This document shows, in pieces, positions 32,777-40,364 of a stretch of DNA of 43,048 nt. The DNA is from Phycicoccus sp. CSK15P-2 (GTDB lineage Bacteria; Actinomycetota; Actinomycetes; Actinomycetales; Dermatophilaceae): assembly GCF_016888005.1 (NCBI RefSeq), contig NZ_JAFDVE010000006.1, forward strand, positions 1 to 43,048. Reading direction: 5' to 3'. Position 1 is the stretch's first letter. Each line of letters opens with the position of its first letter. The notes beneath the pieces were generated by a model. It was not told the DNA's origin, searched no databases, and saw only the letters and a program-made list of their open reading frames with translations. A program made the translations under genes and the position numbers.

Positions 32777-33969
32777 CAGCGGGCCTCCTCGAAGGACGCG
32801 TGGTACTCGGAGAACCACTCCCTCTCGCGGGCCATGACGGGGTGGTCGTCGGCGTACACGTGCGCGAACATCTCCGCGCCGTCGGGGTCGGGCATCGCGA
32901 GGCACCGCTCGCGCACGGACGCGCCGAGCTCGTCGGCCTCCGCGTCGACGGCGTCGAAGAACTCGGGGTCCGCCTTCTCCGTGGTCGTGAGCCAGCGCCG
33001 GTAGCGCTGGATGGGGTCGCGGTGCTTCCAGACCTCGACCTCGGCCGAGACGCGGTACTTCGTGGGGTCGTCGGACGTGGTGTGCGCGCCCATCCGGTAG
33101 GTGAAGGCCTCGATGAACGTCGGTCCCTGGCCGGTGCGCGCGGCGTCGAGCGCCCGCTTGGACACGGCGTAGACCGCGAGGACGTCGTTGCCGTCGACCC
33201 GGATGCCCGGGAAGCCGAAGCCCCGGGCCCGGTGCCACAGGGGGGCGCGGCTCTGCTTCTCGTTGGGCTCGGAGATGGCCCACTGGTTGTTCTGGCAGAA
33301 GAACACGACCGGGCTGTTGTTGACCCCGGCGAAGACGAGGGCCTCCGAGACGTCGCCCTGCGAGGTGGCGCCGTCGCCGAAGTAGGCGATGACGGCGGTG
33401 TCGCGGCGGTCGTCGCCGGTGCCGACGTCGCCGTCGCGCTGGACGCCCATCGCGTAGCCCGTCGCGTGGAGGGTCTGGGCGCCGATGATGATCGTGTAGA
33501 GGTGGAAGTTCTTCTCGTTGGGATCCCACCCGCCGTGGTTCACTCCACGGAACATCCCGAGGAGGTTGACCGGGTCCACGCCGCGGCACCAGGCGACGCC
33601 GTGCTCGCGGTACGTGGGGAAGGCGTAGTCCTGGCGGCGCAGCGCCCGCCCGGAGCCCACCTGGGCCGCCTCCTGCCCGAGCAGGCTCGCCCACAGGCCG
33701 AGCTCACCCTGACGCTGCAGCGCGGTGGCCTCGGCGTCGAAGCGCCGGACGAGGACGAGGTCGCGGTAGAGGCCGCGCAGCGCCTCGTCCGAGAGGTCGT
33801 CGACGACGGCGTCGAGCTCGGGGTCGGGGACCCGCTCGCCTTCGGGGGTCAGCAGCTGCACCATCTCGGGCCCGCCCTCGCTGGCCGGGCGGTCGGGCGC
33901 GTCGGCACGGGTCACGTGGTGTTCGACGCCGAACGCGGTCTCGAGCGGTGCGACCTCGTTGTCGCTCAC
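32776..33969 (-). CDS. bkdA: 2-oxoacid dehydrogenase E1 component, alpha subunit
   Basis: The 397-residue TPP-binding subunit that decarboxylates the 2-oxoacid. The TPP motif runs from 'IAYFGDGATSQGDVSEAL' to 'VVFFCQNNQWAIS' (GDG...NN). The phosphorylation-loop region 'EAFTYRMGAHTTSDDPTKYR' is typical of E1-alpha. It has a polar N-terminal extension of about 60 residues. The GTG start at 33969 follows a strong AAAGGAG site (33977-33983, 7-base spacing). It is the first gene of the four-gene operon and divergent from a small lipoprotein gene. Confidence 0.94.
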   Translation of the reverse strand: MSDNEVAPLETAFGVEHHVTRADAPDRPASEGGPEMVQLLTPEGERVPDPELDAVVDDLSDEALRGLYRDLVLVRRFDAEATALQRQGELGLWASLLGQEAAQVGSGRALRRQDYAFPTYREHGVAWCRGVDPVNLLGMFRGVNHGGWDPNEKNFHLYTIIIGAQTLHATGYAMGVQRDGDVGTGDDRRDTAVIAYFGDGATSQGDVSEALVFAGVNNSPVVFFCQNNQWAISEPNEKQSRAPLWHRARGFGFPGIRVDGNDVLAVYAVSKRALDAARTGQGPTFIEAFTYRMGAHTTSDDPTKYRVSAEVEVWKHRDPIQRYRRWLTTTEKADPEFFDAVDAEADELGASVRERCLAMPDPDGAEMFAHVYADDHPVMAREREWFSEYHASFEEAR

Positions 33970-33976
33970 GGGGCAC

Positions 33977-33983
33977 TCCTTTG
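33977..33983 (-). promoter_or_regulatory. Ribosome binding site fixing the GTG start of E1-alpha
   Basis: The minus strand reads AAAGGAG, 7 bases before GTG 33969. This supports that start over in-frame codons further upstream. Confidence 0.7.
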
Positions 33984-34120
33984 TCCGGGCCCCGTGGTGA
34001 CGGGAGCCGTTCCGGGGGTCGTCGCGCCGGCGGTGCTGGGTGTGGCGGGCGGGCGCGTCCGGTGTAGGGGCCCACCGTACCCGGCCTGCACTTCGTCGCG
34101 GGAGCGTGCAGAGTGGACGT

Positions 34121-34519
34121 GTGACGACCCGATCCGCACCCCGCGCCCTGCTCGCCCCGACCACTGCGGCCCTGCTCGCTGCGGCCATGCTCGTGGCCTG
34201 CAGCGACGGTGGGTCGAGCGCACCGTCGACGTCGTCGTCCGCACCCCCCACGGCGGACGCCGGCACGACCCCGTCCCCGTCGGACAAGGCGGGTCGGGGC
34301 CGGCCCACGACCCTCGGGGCAGAGGTCACCCGGGTCGCCGACGACTGTGTCTACGTCGAGATGGAGGGCCGGCCGGGCTGGATCGCCCTCCGTGGCGAGG
34401 TCCCCGACGTCGCCACGGGCGACCGTGTCGAGATCCTCGGCGCCTTCGACGACACCGAGTGGCCCGACTGCCCGGACGGCGCACCCTTCCTGGTCACCGA
34501 GCTGACGTCAGCCGGCTGA
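34121..34519 (+). CDS. Small lipoprotein of unknown function
   Basis: The roughly 132-residue product has a signal peptide with lipobox ('AAMLVACSDG'), then a Ser/Pro/Thr-rich linker and a compact domain of about 60 residues ('TLGAEVTRVADDCVYVEMEG', 'VATGDRVEILGAFDDTEW') that looks like a small beta-barrel (OB-like) fold. Two Cys in the domain could pair. Function is unknown. I chose the GTG at 34121 because it opens the signal peptide; there is no strong ribosome site. Inverted repeats at its 3' end separate it from the convergent GH13 gene. Confidence 0.7.
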   Translation: MTTRSAPRALLAPTTAALLAAAMLVACSDGGSSAPSTSSSAPPTADAGTTPSPSDKAGRGRPTTLGAEVTRVADDCVYVEMEGRPGWIALRGEVPDVATGDRVEILGAFDDTEWPDCPDGAPFLVTELTSAG

Positions 34520-34587
34520 GCCCGCGGCGCCGGACCGGCGACCGGGGAGTCCTCCCCCGTCCGATCCGTGACGCCCGGCGGGCTCAG
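34516..34587. terminator. Nested inverted repeats between convergent genes
   Basis: Outer arms CTGAGCCCGC (34516-34525) and GCGGGCTCAG (34578-34587) overlap the stop codons of both convergent genes. Inside is a small GGGGAG/CTCCCC hairpin (34544-34557). It is probably a bidirectional terminator. Confidence 0.4.
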
Positions 34588-36260
34588 GCGAAGGGCTCCT
34601 GCCCGGGCTCGACCAGCCGCAGCCAACGGCCCTCGTAGGGCTCCAGCACCAGCGACACCCGACCGCGCTCGCCCACCGGCTGCTCCCCGGTGTCGCCCAG
34701 GACGTCGCTGAGGACGAGCCCGTCGGCGTCCTCGAGCCGGAGGTCCACGGTGGCCGCCCGCGACCCGAGGTTGTGCACCGCGAGCATCCGCCACCCGTCG
34801 GCGTGCGCGACGTGCGCCAGGACGGCCGGGGTGTCGTGGTCCAGGACCTGCACCGTCGACCAGCCGAGCTCGGGCATCTGCCGGTACCGGCGCACCAGGG
34901 TCCGGATGAAGGACCACAGCGAGCCCGGGTCCCGGCGCTGGTCGGCGACGTTGACCTGCTCGGGGCCGAAGGCACCCTCGACGACCGGCCGGACGAGCCG
35001 CCGCCGCGTCGCGGTCGAGAAGCCCCCGTGCTCACCGGAGGTCCACTGCATCGGGGTGCGGACGGCCAGGCGCCCCGGCACGTCGAGGTTCTCGCCCATC
35101 CCGATCTCCTCGCCGTAGAAGAGCACCGGGGTGCCCGGCAGCGAGAACATCAGGGAGTACACGGAGCGGATCCGCCGCTGGTCGCCGCCCAGCATCGGGG
35201 GCAGACGACGGCGCAGCCCACGGTCGTACAGCTGCATCTCGGGCTCCGGCCCGAAGGCGGCGAACACCTCCGCCCGCTCGTCGTCGGTCAGCTTGTCGAG
35301 GGTCAGCTCGTCGTGGTTGCGCACGAAGTTGGCCCACTGGCTCTGCAGGTCCAGGTCGGGGCGCTCCCGCAGCGCCGCCGCGAGCGGGCCGGCGTCCTCC
35401 CGCGCCAGGGACAGGTACATCGCCTGCATCCCGTTGAAGTCGAACTGGAGGGTCAGCCCGTCCCCGTCGTCCCCGCCGAAGAAGTCCTTCTGGCCGGCGT
35501 AGGGAAGGTTGACCTCGCCGAGCAGCGCGGCGTCCCCGAGCCGGCGGTTCACGTAGTCCCGCACGTCACCGAGGTAGCGAAACGGGTCGAAGGAGCCCGG
35601 CTCGGCCCCCGGGTAGTCGTCGTTCTGGAAGAGGAACGGCACGGCGTCGATGCGGAAGCCGCTCACCCCCAGCTGCAGCCAGAAGCCGAGGGTGCGGGCG
35701 ATCTCCTCGCGCACCTGCGGGTTCGCGACGTTGAGGTCCGGCTGGGTCCGGTAGAAGTGGTGGAGGTACCACTCGCCGGTCTTCTCGTCGCGCTCCCAGA
35801 TGCTGTCCTCGGCGTCCGGGAAGACGACCTCGTCGGCGGTGGGCGGCGGCTCCTCGTCGGTCCACACGTAGTAGTGCCGGTACGGGTCGTCGGTGCCGCG
35901 GCGGGCCGAGCGGAACCACGGGTGCTTGTCCGAGGTGTGGTTCATGACGAAGTCGACGATCACCCGGATGCCCCGGGCCTCCGCCGCCCGGACGAGCTCG
36001 ACGAAGCGGCCGAGGTCGCCCAGGCGCGGGTCGACCCCGAGGAAGTCGGTGATGTCGTAGCCGTCGTCGCGACCGGCCGTCGGGTACAGCGGCATCAGCC
36101 AGAGGACGGTGACCCCGAGGTCGGAGAGGTACTCGAGCCGGTCGGTCATCCCCTGGAGATCACCCTGGCCGTCCCCGTCGCTGTCCTGGAAGGTCTGCAC
36201 GTCGGCGCAGTACACGACCGCCGACTTCCACCACACGTCGCCGACGTCGCTGCGCCTCAC
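34584..36260 (-). CDS. GH13 alpha-glucosidase / trehalose-synthase-like enzyme
   Basis: A 558-residue cytoplasmic alpha-amylase-superfamily enzyme. The four GH13 regions are visible: 'VIVDFVMNHTS' (about 101-110), 'GFRIDAVPF' with nucleophile D205, acid/base E249 in 'LLGEVNLP', and 'FVRNHDEL' (H316, D317). The opening 'WWKSAVVYCADVQTFQDSDG' and 'LPGTPVLFYGEEIGMGENL' place it near trehalose synthase/oligo-1,6-glucosidase groups (GH13_16-like). Residues of about 470-550 form the C-terminal beta domain. It overlaps the LLM oxidoreductase gene by 4 bases (ATGA), so both are expressed together. Trehalose synthesis versus glucoside hydrolysis cannot be decided. Confidence 0.88.
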   Translation of the reverse strand: MRRSDVGDVWWKSAVVYCADVQTFQDSDGDGQGDLQGMTDRLEYLSDLGVTVLWLMPLYPTAGRDDGYDITDFLGVDPRLGDLGRFVELVRAAEARGIRVIVDFVMNHTSDKHPWFRSARRGTDDPYRHYYVWTDEEPPPTADEVVFPDAEDSIWERDEKTGEWYLHHFYRTQPDLNVANPQVREEIARTLGFWLQLGVSGFRIDAVPFLFQNDDYPGAEPGSFDPFRYLGDVRDYVNRRLGDAALLGEVNLPYAGQKDFFGGDDGDGLTLQFDFNGMQAMYLSLAREDAGPLAAALRERPDLDLQSQWANFVRNHDELTLDKLTDDERAEVFAAFGPEPEMQLYDRGLRRRLPPMLGGDQRRIRSVYSLMFSLPGTPVLFYGEEIGMGENLDVPGRLAVRTPMQWTSGEHGGFSTATRRRLVRPVVEGAFGPEQVNVADQRRDPGSLWSFIRTLVRRYRQMPELGWSTVQVLDHDTPAVLAHVAHADGWRMLAVHNLGSRAATVDLRLEDADGLVLSDVLGDTGEQPVGERGRVSLVLEPYEGRWLRLVEPGQEPFA

Positions 36261-37276
36261 CGGCCGACCTCCTCACGCTCGACCGCCGGTACGCCGGTCG
36301 TCGCCGGCGGAGGCGGCGTGGGGGCGAGCTGCGGCAGGACGTGCTCGCCGAAGGCGTCGACGAACCGCTCCTGCTCCTGGCCGACGAAGTGCAGGTACAG
36401 CTCGTCCCATCCGGCGTCGACGTACTCCTGGAGGAGCGCGGTGTGCCGGCCGAGGTCGCTGGAGACGTTGACCACGCCGGCGACGTGCTCGGGGGTGACC
36501 GTCTCGGCCATCGCGTCGAAGTGGTCGATGTGCTCGGCGTCCCAGCAGACCGGCGGGGGGAAGACGTTGCTGCGCCACTGGTGGTGGGCGATGGCGGCCG
36601 CCTCGTCCTCGGTCGGCGCCCAGCTGAGGTGCACCTGGAGGCGGGCCGCTCCTCGCCCGCCGGCGTCCCGGTACGCCGAGAGGATCTCGTGCAGGGTCTC
36701 CAGCGGCTGGTTCGTCGTGGCGATGCCGTCGGCCCAGTCGGCGTGAGCGGCTGCCGTGGCGGGCGTGACCGCGGGCCCGACGAGCGGTGGCACCTCGTCG
36801 GGCAGGGTCCAGAGCCGGGCCCGGTTGACGGTGACCAGACCGTCGTGGCTCACCTCCTCACCGGCGAGCAGGCGGCGGATGACGTCGACGCACTCACGCA
36901 GCCGCGCGTCCCGGACGTCCTTGCGCGGCCAGACCTCCCCGGTGACGCGCTCGTTGGACGCCTCACCCGAGCCGAGGGCCGCCCAGAACCGGCCCGGGAA
37001 CATGCTCGACAGGGTCGCGATCGCCTGCGCGATGATCGCCGGGTGGTAGCGCTGCCCGGGGGCGTTGACCACCCCGAACGGCAGCGAGGTCGTGGCGAGC
37101 GCGGCACCGAGGAAGGACCAGGCGAAGCCGGACTCCCCCTGCCGGACGCTCCAGGGTGAGAGGTGGTCCGAGGACATCGCCGCGGTGAAGCCGGCCTGCT
37201 CGGCGTGCTGGACGTCGCGCAGCAGCCGGCCCGGAGCGATCTGTTCGTGGGAGCAGTGGAACCCGATGACGGTCAT
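36257..37276 (-). CDS. LLM-class flavin oxidoreductase (TIGR03885-like, probably FMN-using)
   Basis: A 339-residue luciferase-like TIM-barrel protein. 'MTVIGFHCSHEQIAPGRLL', 'QAGFTAAMSSDHLSPWSVRQ', 'ALGSGEASNERVTGEVWP' and the C-terminal 'DAGWDELYLHFVGQEQERFV' match the group described as probable non-F420 flavin enzymes derived from F420-dependent ancestors. The substrate is unknown. The start is ATG 37276. It is the first gene of a two-gene operon with the GH13 enzyme; such pairs recur in actinomycetes in my recollection, but the functional link is unexplained. Confidence 0.85.
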   Translation of the reverse strand: MTVIGFHCSHEQIAPGRLLRDVQHAEQAGFTAAMSSDHLSPWSVRQGESGFAWSFLGAALATTSLPFGVVNAPGQRYHPAIIAQAIATLSSMFPGRFWAALGSGEASNERVTGEVWPRKDVRDARLRECVDVIRRLLAGEEVSHDGLVTVNRARLWTLPDEVPPLVGPAVTPATAAAHADWADGIATTNQPLETLHEILSAYRDAGGRGAARLQVHLSWAPTEDEAAAIAHHQWRSNVFPPPVCWDAEHIDHFDAMAETVTPEHVAGVVNVSSDLGRHTALLQEYVDAGWDELYLHFVGQEQERFVDAFGEHVLPQLAPTPPPPATTGVPAVEREEVGR

Positions 37277-37309
37277 GCACCGCCACGAAACAGCAGATCA
37301 GTAGGGGCG

Positions 37310-37711
37310 TCAAACCCCGGCACGGCGCCGACGGACGGCCAGCGCCCCGGCGGCGAGGACCGCGAGCGCCGCGACGGCCAGGTAGCCGGCCCAGTACGGC
37401 CGGTCGAGCAGCGTGGGGTTGTCGGGTCGCGCGCCGAAGCGGCCGAGCACCGGGACCGCGACGAGGGTCAGTGGGCCGAGCACGACGAGCAGCCCGACGA
37501 GTGCCGGACGCAGCCAGGCGGGGGCGCGGGTCGCGGCGAGCACCCCGAGGACGATGACGACCGGAGCGAGCACGCCGTCGTGGGCCACGACCCCGCCGAC
37601 GAACCAGACGAGCACGTTCACCAGCTGGGGGCCGAGGCCGACCGCCAGGACGAGGCCGTAGGCCAGGAGACCGAGCCCCACCGCGCCGAGGGCCGCGCGC
37701 GCCGCCCTCAT
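37310..37711 (-). CDS. Small membrane protein of unknown function
   Basis: The 133-residue product has about four hydrophobic helices and short loops ('FVGGVVAHDGVLAPVVIVLG' among them) and a basic end. It overlaps the molybdopterin oxidoreductase gene by 4 bases (ATGA). As last gene of the operon it may assist the membrane-bound oxidoreductase, but nothing in the sequence shows a reaction. Confidence 0.75.
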   Translation of the reverse strand: MRAARAALGAVGLGLLAYGLVLAVGLGPQLVNVLVWFVGGVVAHDGVLAPVVIVLGVLAATRAPAWLRPALVGLLVVLGPLTLVAVPVLGRFGARPDNPTLLDRPYWAGYLAVAALAVLAAGALAVRRRRAGV

Positions 37712-38886
37712 GCCCGGACCACCTCGACCTCGCCGAGCCACTTGGTCTGGAGGACGCCCGGCCGGGCCGGTGCGATGAGTCGGCAGGGGTAGCCGTGGTC
37801 GGGGTGCAGGGGCTCGCCGCCGAGGGTCAGTGCGAGCAGCGAGTCGGGCTCGCCGACCCAGGCGGCCGGCAGGGTGCTCTCTCGGTAGCCGCCGCGGGCC
37901 TGCAGCGAGCGCACGACGACGTCGTCCTGCGCCGTCCCCCCGACCCGGGCGACGACGTCGAGGACCGACACCCCGCCCCACGTGCCGTCGGCGCTCCAGC
38001 CCTCGACGCACGCGATGGGCAGCACGGCCTCGCGCTGCGGCATCGCCCGGAGGTCCTCGAGCGACAGCTCGACCATCCCGTCCGGGCCGGTGACCCGCAG
38101 CCGCCAGCCGGGGTCGTCGATGACGTCGACCACCTGGGCGCCGACCGCGCTGCGGTTGACCGGCACGCCCTGCGGCCCCTCGCCGGAGCGCACCGCGAGC
38201 ACCGCGACCCGGCGCAGGCCGGGGACACCGACCGAAGTGGTCGCGACGACCGCGACCGCCGCTGAGAGCCAGGTCGTCCGGAGCAGCGTGCGCCGGGACG
38301 GGGCACCGGGCGTGGCGGGCCGCGTCTCGAGCGGCGCGCCGAAGGCCTCCCGGACGACCGGCAGCTTGACGGCGACGTGGACGACGACCGACCCGATCGC
38401 GACCCATGCCATCGCGTAGTGCGCGGAGATGAACCCGAACGACCACGGGTACCACTGCGCGCTGTTCGCGAGGCCGGTGACGAGCTGGAAGACCCCGGCC
38501 CCGACGAGCAGCAGCACCGACCCCCGCTCGAGCAGGTGGAGGGCGAGCCGCCGCGGGTCGAGCGGCGGGCGCTCGACGAGCCGCGGGAAGACCGACCAGA
38601 GCTTGACGAGGATGAGCGGCACCGCCGCCGTGCCGGACGCGACGTGCAGTCCCTGGGTCACCTGGTAGAGCCGGCTCGGGCCGGTGGGCAGCGGCAGCCC
38701 GGCCACGGGGTGCTGCAGGAAGTGCGAGTAGAGACCGGTGAGGAAGCACACCCCGAACGCCACGCCCAGCCAGGCGCCGACCCGGGCCGCGGTGCGCGGG
38801 CCCCGCAGGTCGCTGCGGAAGTCGTCCGGAGAGGGGACGAGCGCGTCGACCCGGGCCGCCAGTCCGGTGAGCCGCCGCTCGCTCAC
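37708..38886 (-). CDS. Cytochrome b561-like / molybdopterin-dependent oxidoreductase fusion
   Basis: A 392-residue protein. The N-terminal 180 residues have four to five helices with His at 55, 81, 156 and 170, suitable as haem ligands, as in cytochrome b561-type anchors. After another hydrophobic segment (about 205-225), residues of about 240-392 form a sulfite-oxidase-type molybdopterin domain. Its metal-ligand Cys is probably C293 in 'LPIACVEGWSADGTWGGV', and it ends 'YPCRLIAPARPGVLQTKWLG'. The electron donor or acceptor is unknown. The GTG start at 38886 overlaps the DUF2064 gene by 4 bases (GTGA). Confidence 0.85.
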   Translation of the reverse strand: MSERRLTGLAARVDALVPSPDDFRSDLRGPRTAARVGAWLGVAFGVCFLTGLYSHFLQHPVAGLPLPTGPSRLYQVTQGLHVASGTAAVPLILVKLWSVFPRLVERPPLDPRRLALHLLERGSVLLLVGAGVFQLVTGLANSAQWYPWSFGFISAHYAMAWVAIGSVVVHVAVKLPVVREAFGAPLETRPATPGAPSRRTLLRTTWLSAAVAVVATTSVGVPGLRRVAVLAVRSGEGPQGVPVNRSAVGAQVVDVIDDPGWRLRVTGPDGMVELSLEDLRAMPQREAVLPIACVEGWSADGTWGGVSVLDVVARVGGTAQDDVVVRSLQARGGYRESTLPAAWVGEPDSLLALTLGGEPLHPDHGYPCRLIAPARPGVLQTKWLGEVEVVRA

Positions 38887-39584
38887 GACCCGCTCCGGTC
38901 CGGCTGCGGCGAGGCCGCCCGGCGCGCCGCGTGCTCGCGCCAGAGCCGCGCGAACCGGGTGCCCGGCGCGGCCGAGGCGACGTGCTCGGCGTCCTCGACG
39001 TGGTCGACGTCGCGCAGCAGCGGCCCGGCCACCGGCGGGTACCCGGCGGCCTCGAGCGCGGCCGCGGTGAGGCGCCCGGTGTCCGCCCGGCTCATCGGCA
39101 CCCCGGCGAGGACGGTGGCCTGCGACGGGTGCGTGGTGACGAGCACCCACCATCCGCCGTCGACGGCCGGGCCGAGGACGGGGCGGCCGTGGTCGTGGGC
39201 GAGGTCGGCGACCCCGCGGAGCAGCGCCGCGTGCGCCTGCGGGGTGTCCATCCCCACCTGGACGACCGGCCCGCCAGCGAGGCGGTGAGCCTGCCGGTGA
39301 CCGTCGACGAGCCGCTCGGCGAAGGTCTGCCCGCTCTGGGGGACGACGAGCCATCCCTCCGCGGCACGGCGCAGCTCGGCCGAGCGGGCGGCGTCGGCGA
39401 GCTCGCCGGTCAGGGCGAGGACGCGCCGCCCGGCCGGGTACGCGGCGGCGCCGGCGTCGAGGGTGTCGAGCAGGGCCGCGGCGGCGAGCTCGGCGGCGGC
39501 CTGCGGGCCTACGGCGGCGGCGAGCCGGGTCTTGGCGCGGCCGGCGACCGGCGCCTTGGCCATGACGAGGACGCTCCCCCTCAC
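38883..39584 (-). CDS. DUF2064 / TIGR04282-type nucleotidyl- or glycosyltransferase-like protein
   Basis: A 233-residue GT-A-fold protein of the DUF2064 group. It opens 'VMAKAPVAGRAKTRLAAAVG', a nucleotide-binding loop like that of CofC/MobA-type enzymes, and has 'QVGMDTPQAHAALLRGVADL' and 'GPAVDGGWWVLVTTHPSQA', where the Asp/Gly positions correspond to the substrate-metal site. The reaction is not established for the family. The GTG at 39584 overlaps the GT2 stop codon by 4 bases, fixing it as the start. Confidence 0.85.
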   Translation of the reverse strand: MRGSVLVMAKAPVAGRAKTRLAAAVGPQAAAELAAAALLDTLDAGAAAYPAGRRVLALTGELADAARSAELRRAAEGWLVVPQSGQTFAERLVDGHRQAHRLAGGPVVQVGMDTPQAHAALLRGVADLAHDHGRPVLGPAVDGGWWVLVTTHPSQATVLAGVPMSRADTGRLTAAALEAAGYPPVAGPLLRDVDHVEDAEHVASAAPGTRFARLWREHAARRAASPQPDRSGS

Positions 39585-40240
39585 GGCAGGACCTTCGCGA
39601 AGTCGCGCGCGGCCCGGACCGTCCCGCTGACCGAGCCGGAGACCTTGGACCGGGTGCCCTCGGCCCGCGGGTGGTAGGCGATGTCGTGCTCGCTGATCGT
39701 CCAGCCGGCCCGCTGGGCCCGGACGAGGAGCTCGACGGGGTAGCCGAACCGACGGTCGACGACGCCGAGGTCCAGCAGGTCCGCGCGGCGGCAGACCCGG
39801 GCCGGGGCGATGTCCCGGACGGCGAGGCCGGTGCGGCGGCGCAGCCAGGCGAGGACGGCCGCGTTCCCGGCGCGGGCGTGCCACGGCCAGACCCCGCGCG
39901 CACTCGGCCGGCGGCGCCCCACGGCCATCGTCGCGCGTCCGTCCCGGACCTCCGCGAGGAGCGGGAGGAGGTCGCGCGGGTCCATCGACCCGTCGCCGTC
40001 GAGCACGGCGACGTACTCGGCCGTGGCCGCCTCGACGCCCGCGTGCACCGCGGCGCCGTAGCCCGGGGTGCGCTCCTCGACGACCGTGGCGCCGAGCCCG
40101 CGGGCGACGTCGGCCGTCCCGTCGGTGGAGCCGTTGTCGACGACGACAACGCGCATCCCCTCGGGCACGAGGGCGAGGAGCGCCGGGAGCGCGGCCGCCT
40201 CGTCGCGGCAGGGCAGCACCAGGTCGCAGGTCGTCGTCAC
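39581..40240 (-). CDS. Family 2 glycosyltransferase
   Basis: A 219-residue GT-A glycosyltransferase. The nucleotide-sugar site is 'MRVVVVDNGSTDGTADVARG', and the metal motif is 'AVLDGDGSMDPRDLLPLL' (D-G-D). 'RFGYPVELLVRAQRAGWTIS' is the acceptor-side region, as in dolichol-phosphate-mannose/UgtP-like enzymes that lack extra membrane helices. The GTG start at 40240 is the first gene of a four-gene operon. Donor and acceptor are unknown. Confidence 0.9.
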   Translation of the reverse strand: MTTTCDLVLPCRDEAAALPALLALVPEGMRVVVVDNGSTDGTADVARGLGATVVEERTPGYGAAVHAGVEAATAEYVAVLDGDGSMDPRDLLPLLAEVRDGRATMAVGRRRPSARGVWPWHARAGNAAVLAWLRRRTGLAVRDIAPARVCRRADLLDLGVVDRRFGYPVELLVRAQRAGWTISEHDIAYHPRAEGTRSKVSGSVSGTVRAARDFAKVLP

Positions 40241-40364
40241 GCGCTCGACACTAGGTCAGCCGTGCGGGCCGGGCACCCTCGGACGGCCTTACGGATCGGT
40301 GACGTCTCGCCCTCGTCGGCGGCGCGGGGCCCGGAGCGGCGACGCGGCACGGCATCCTGTCGGT

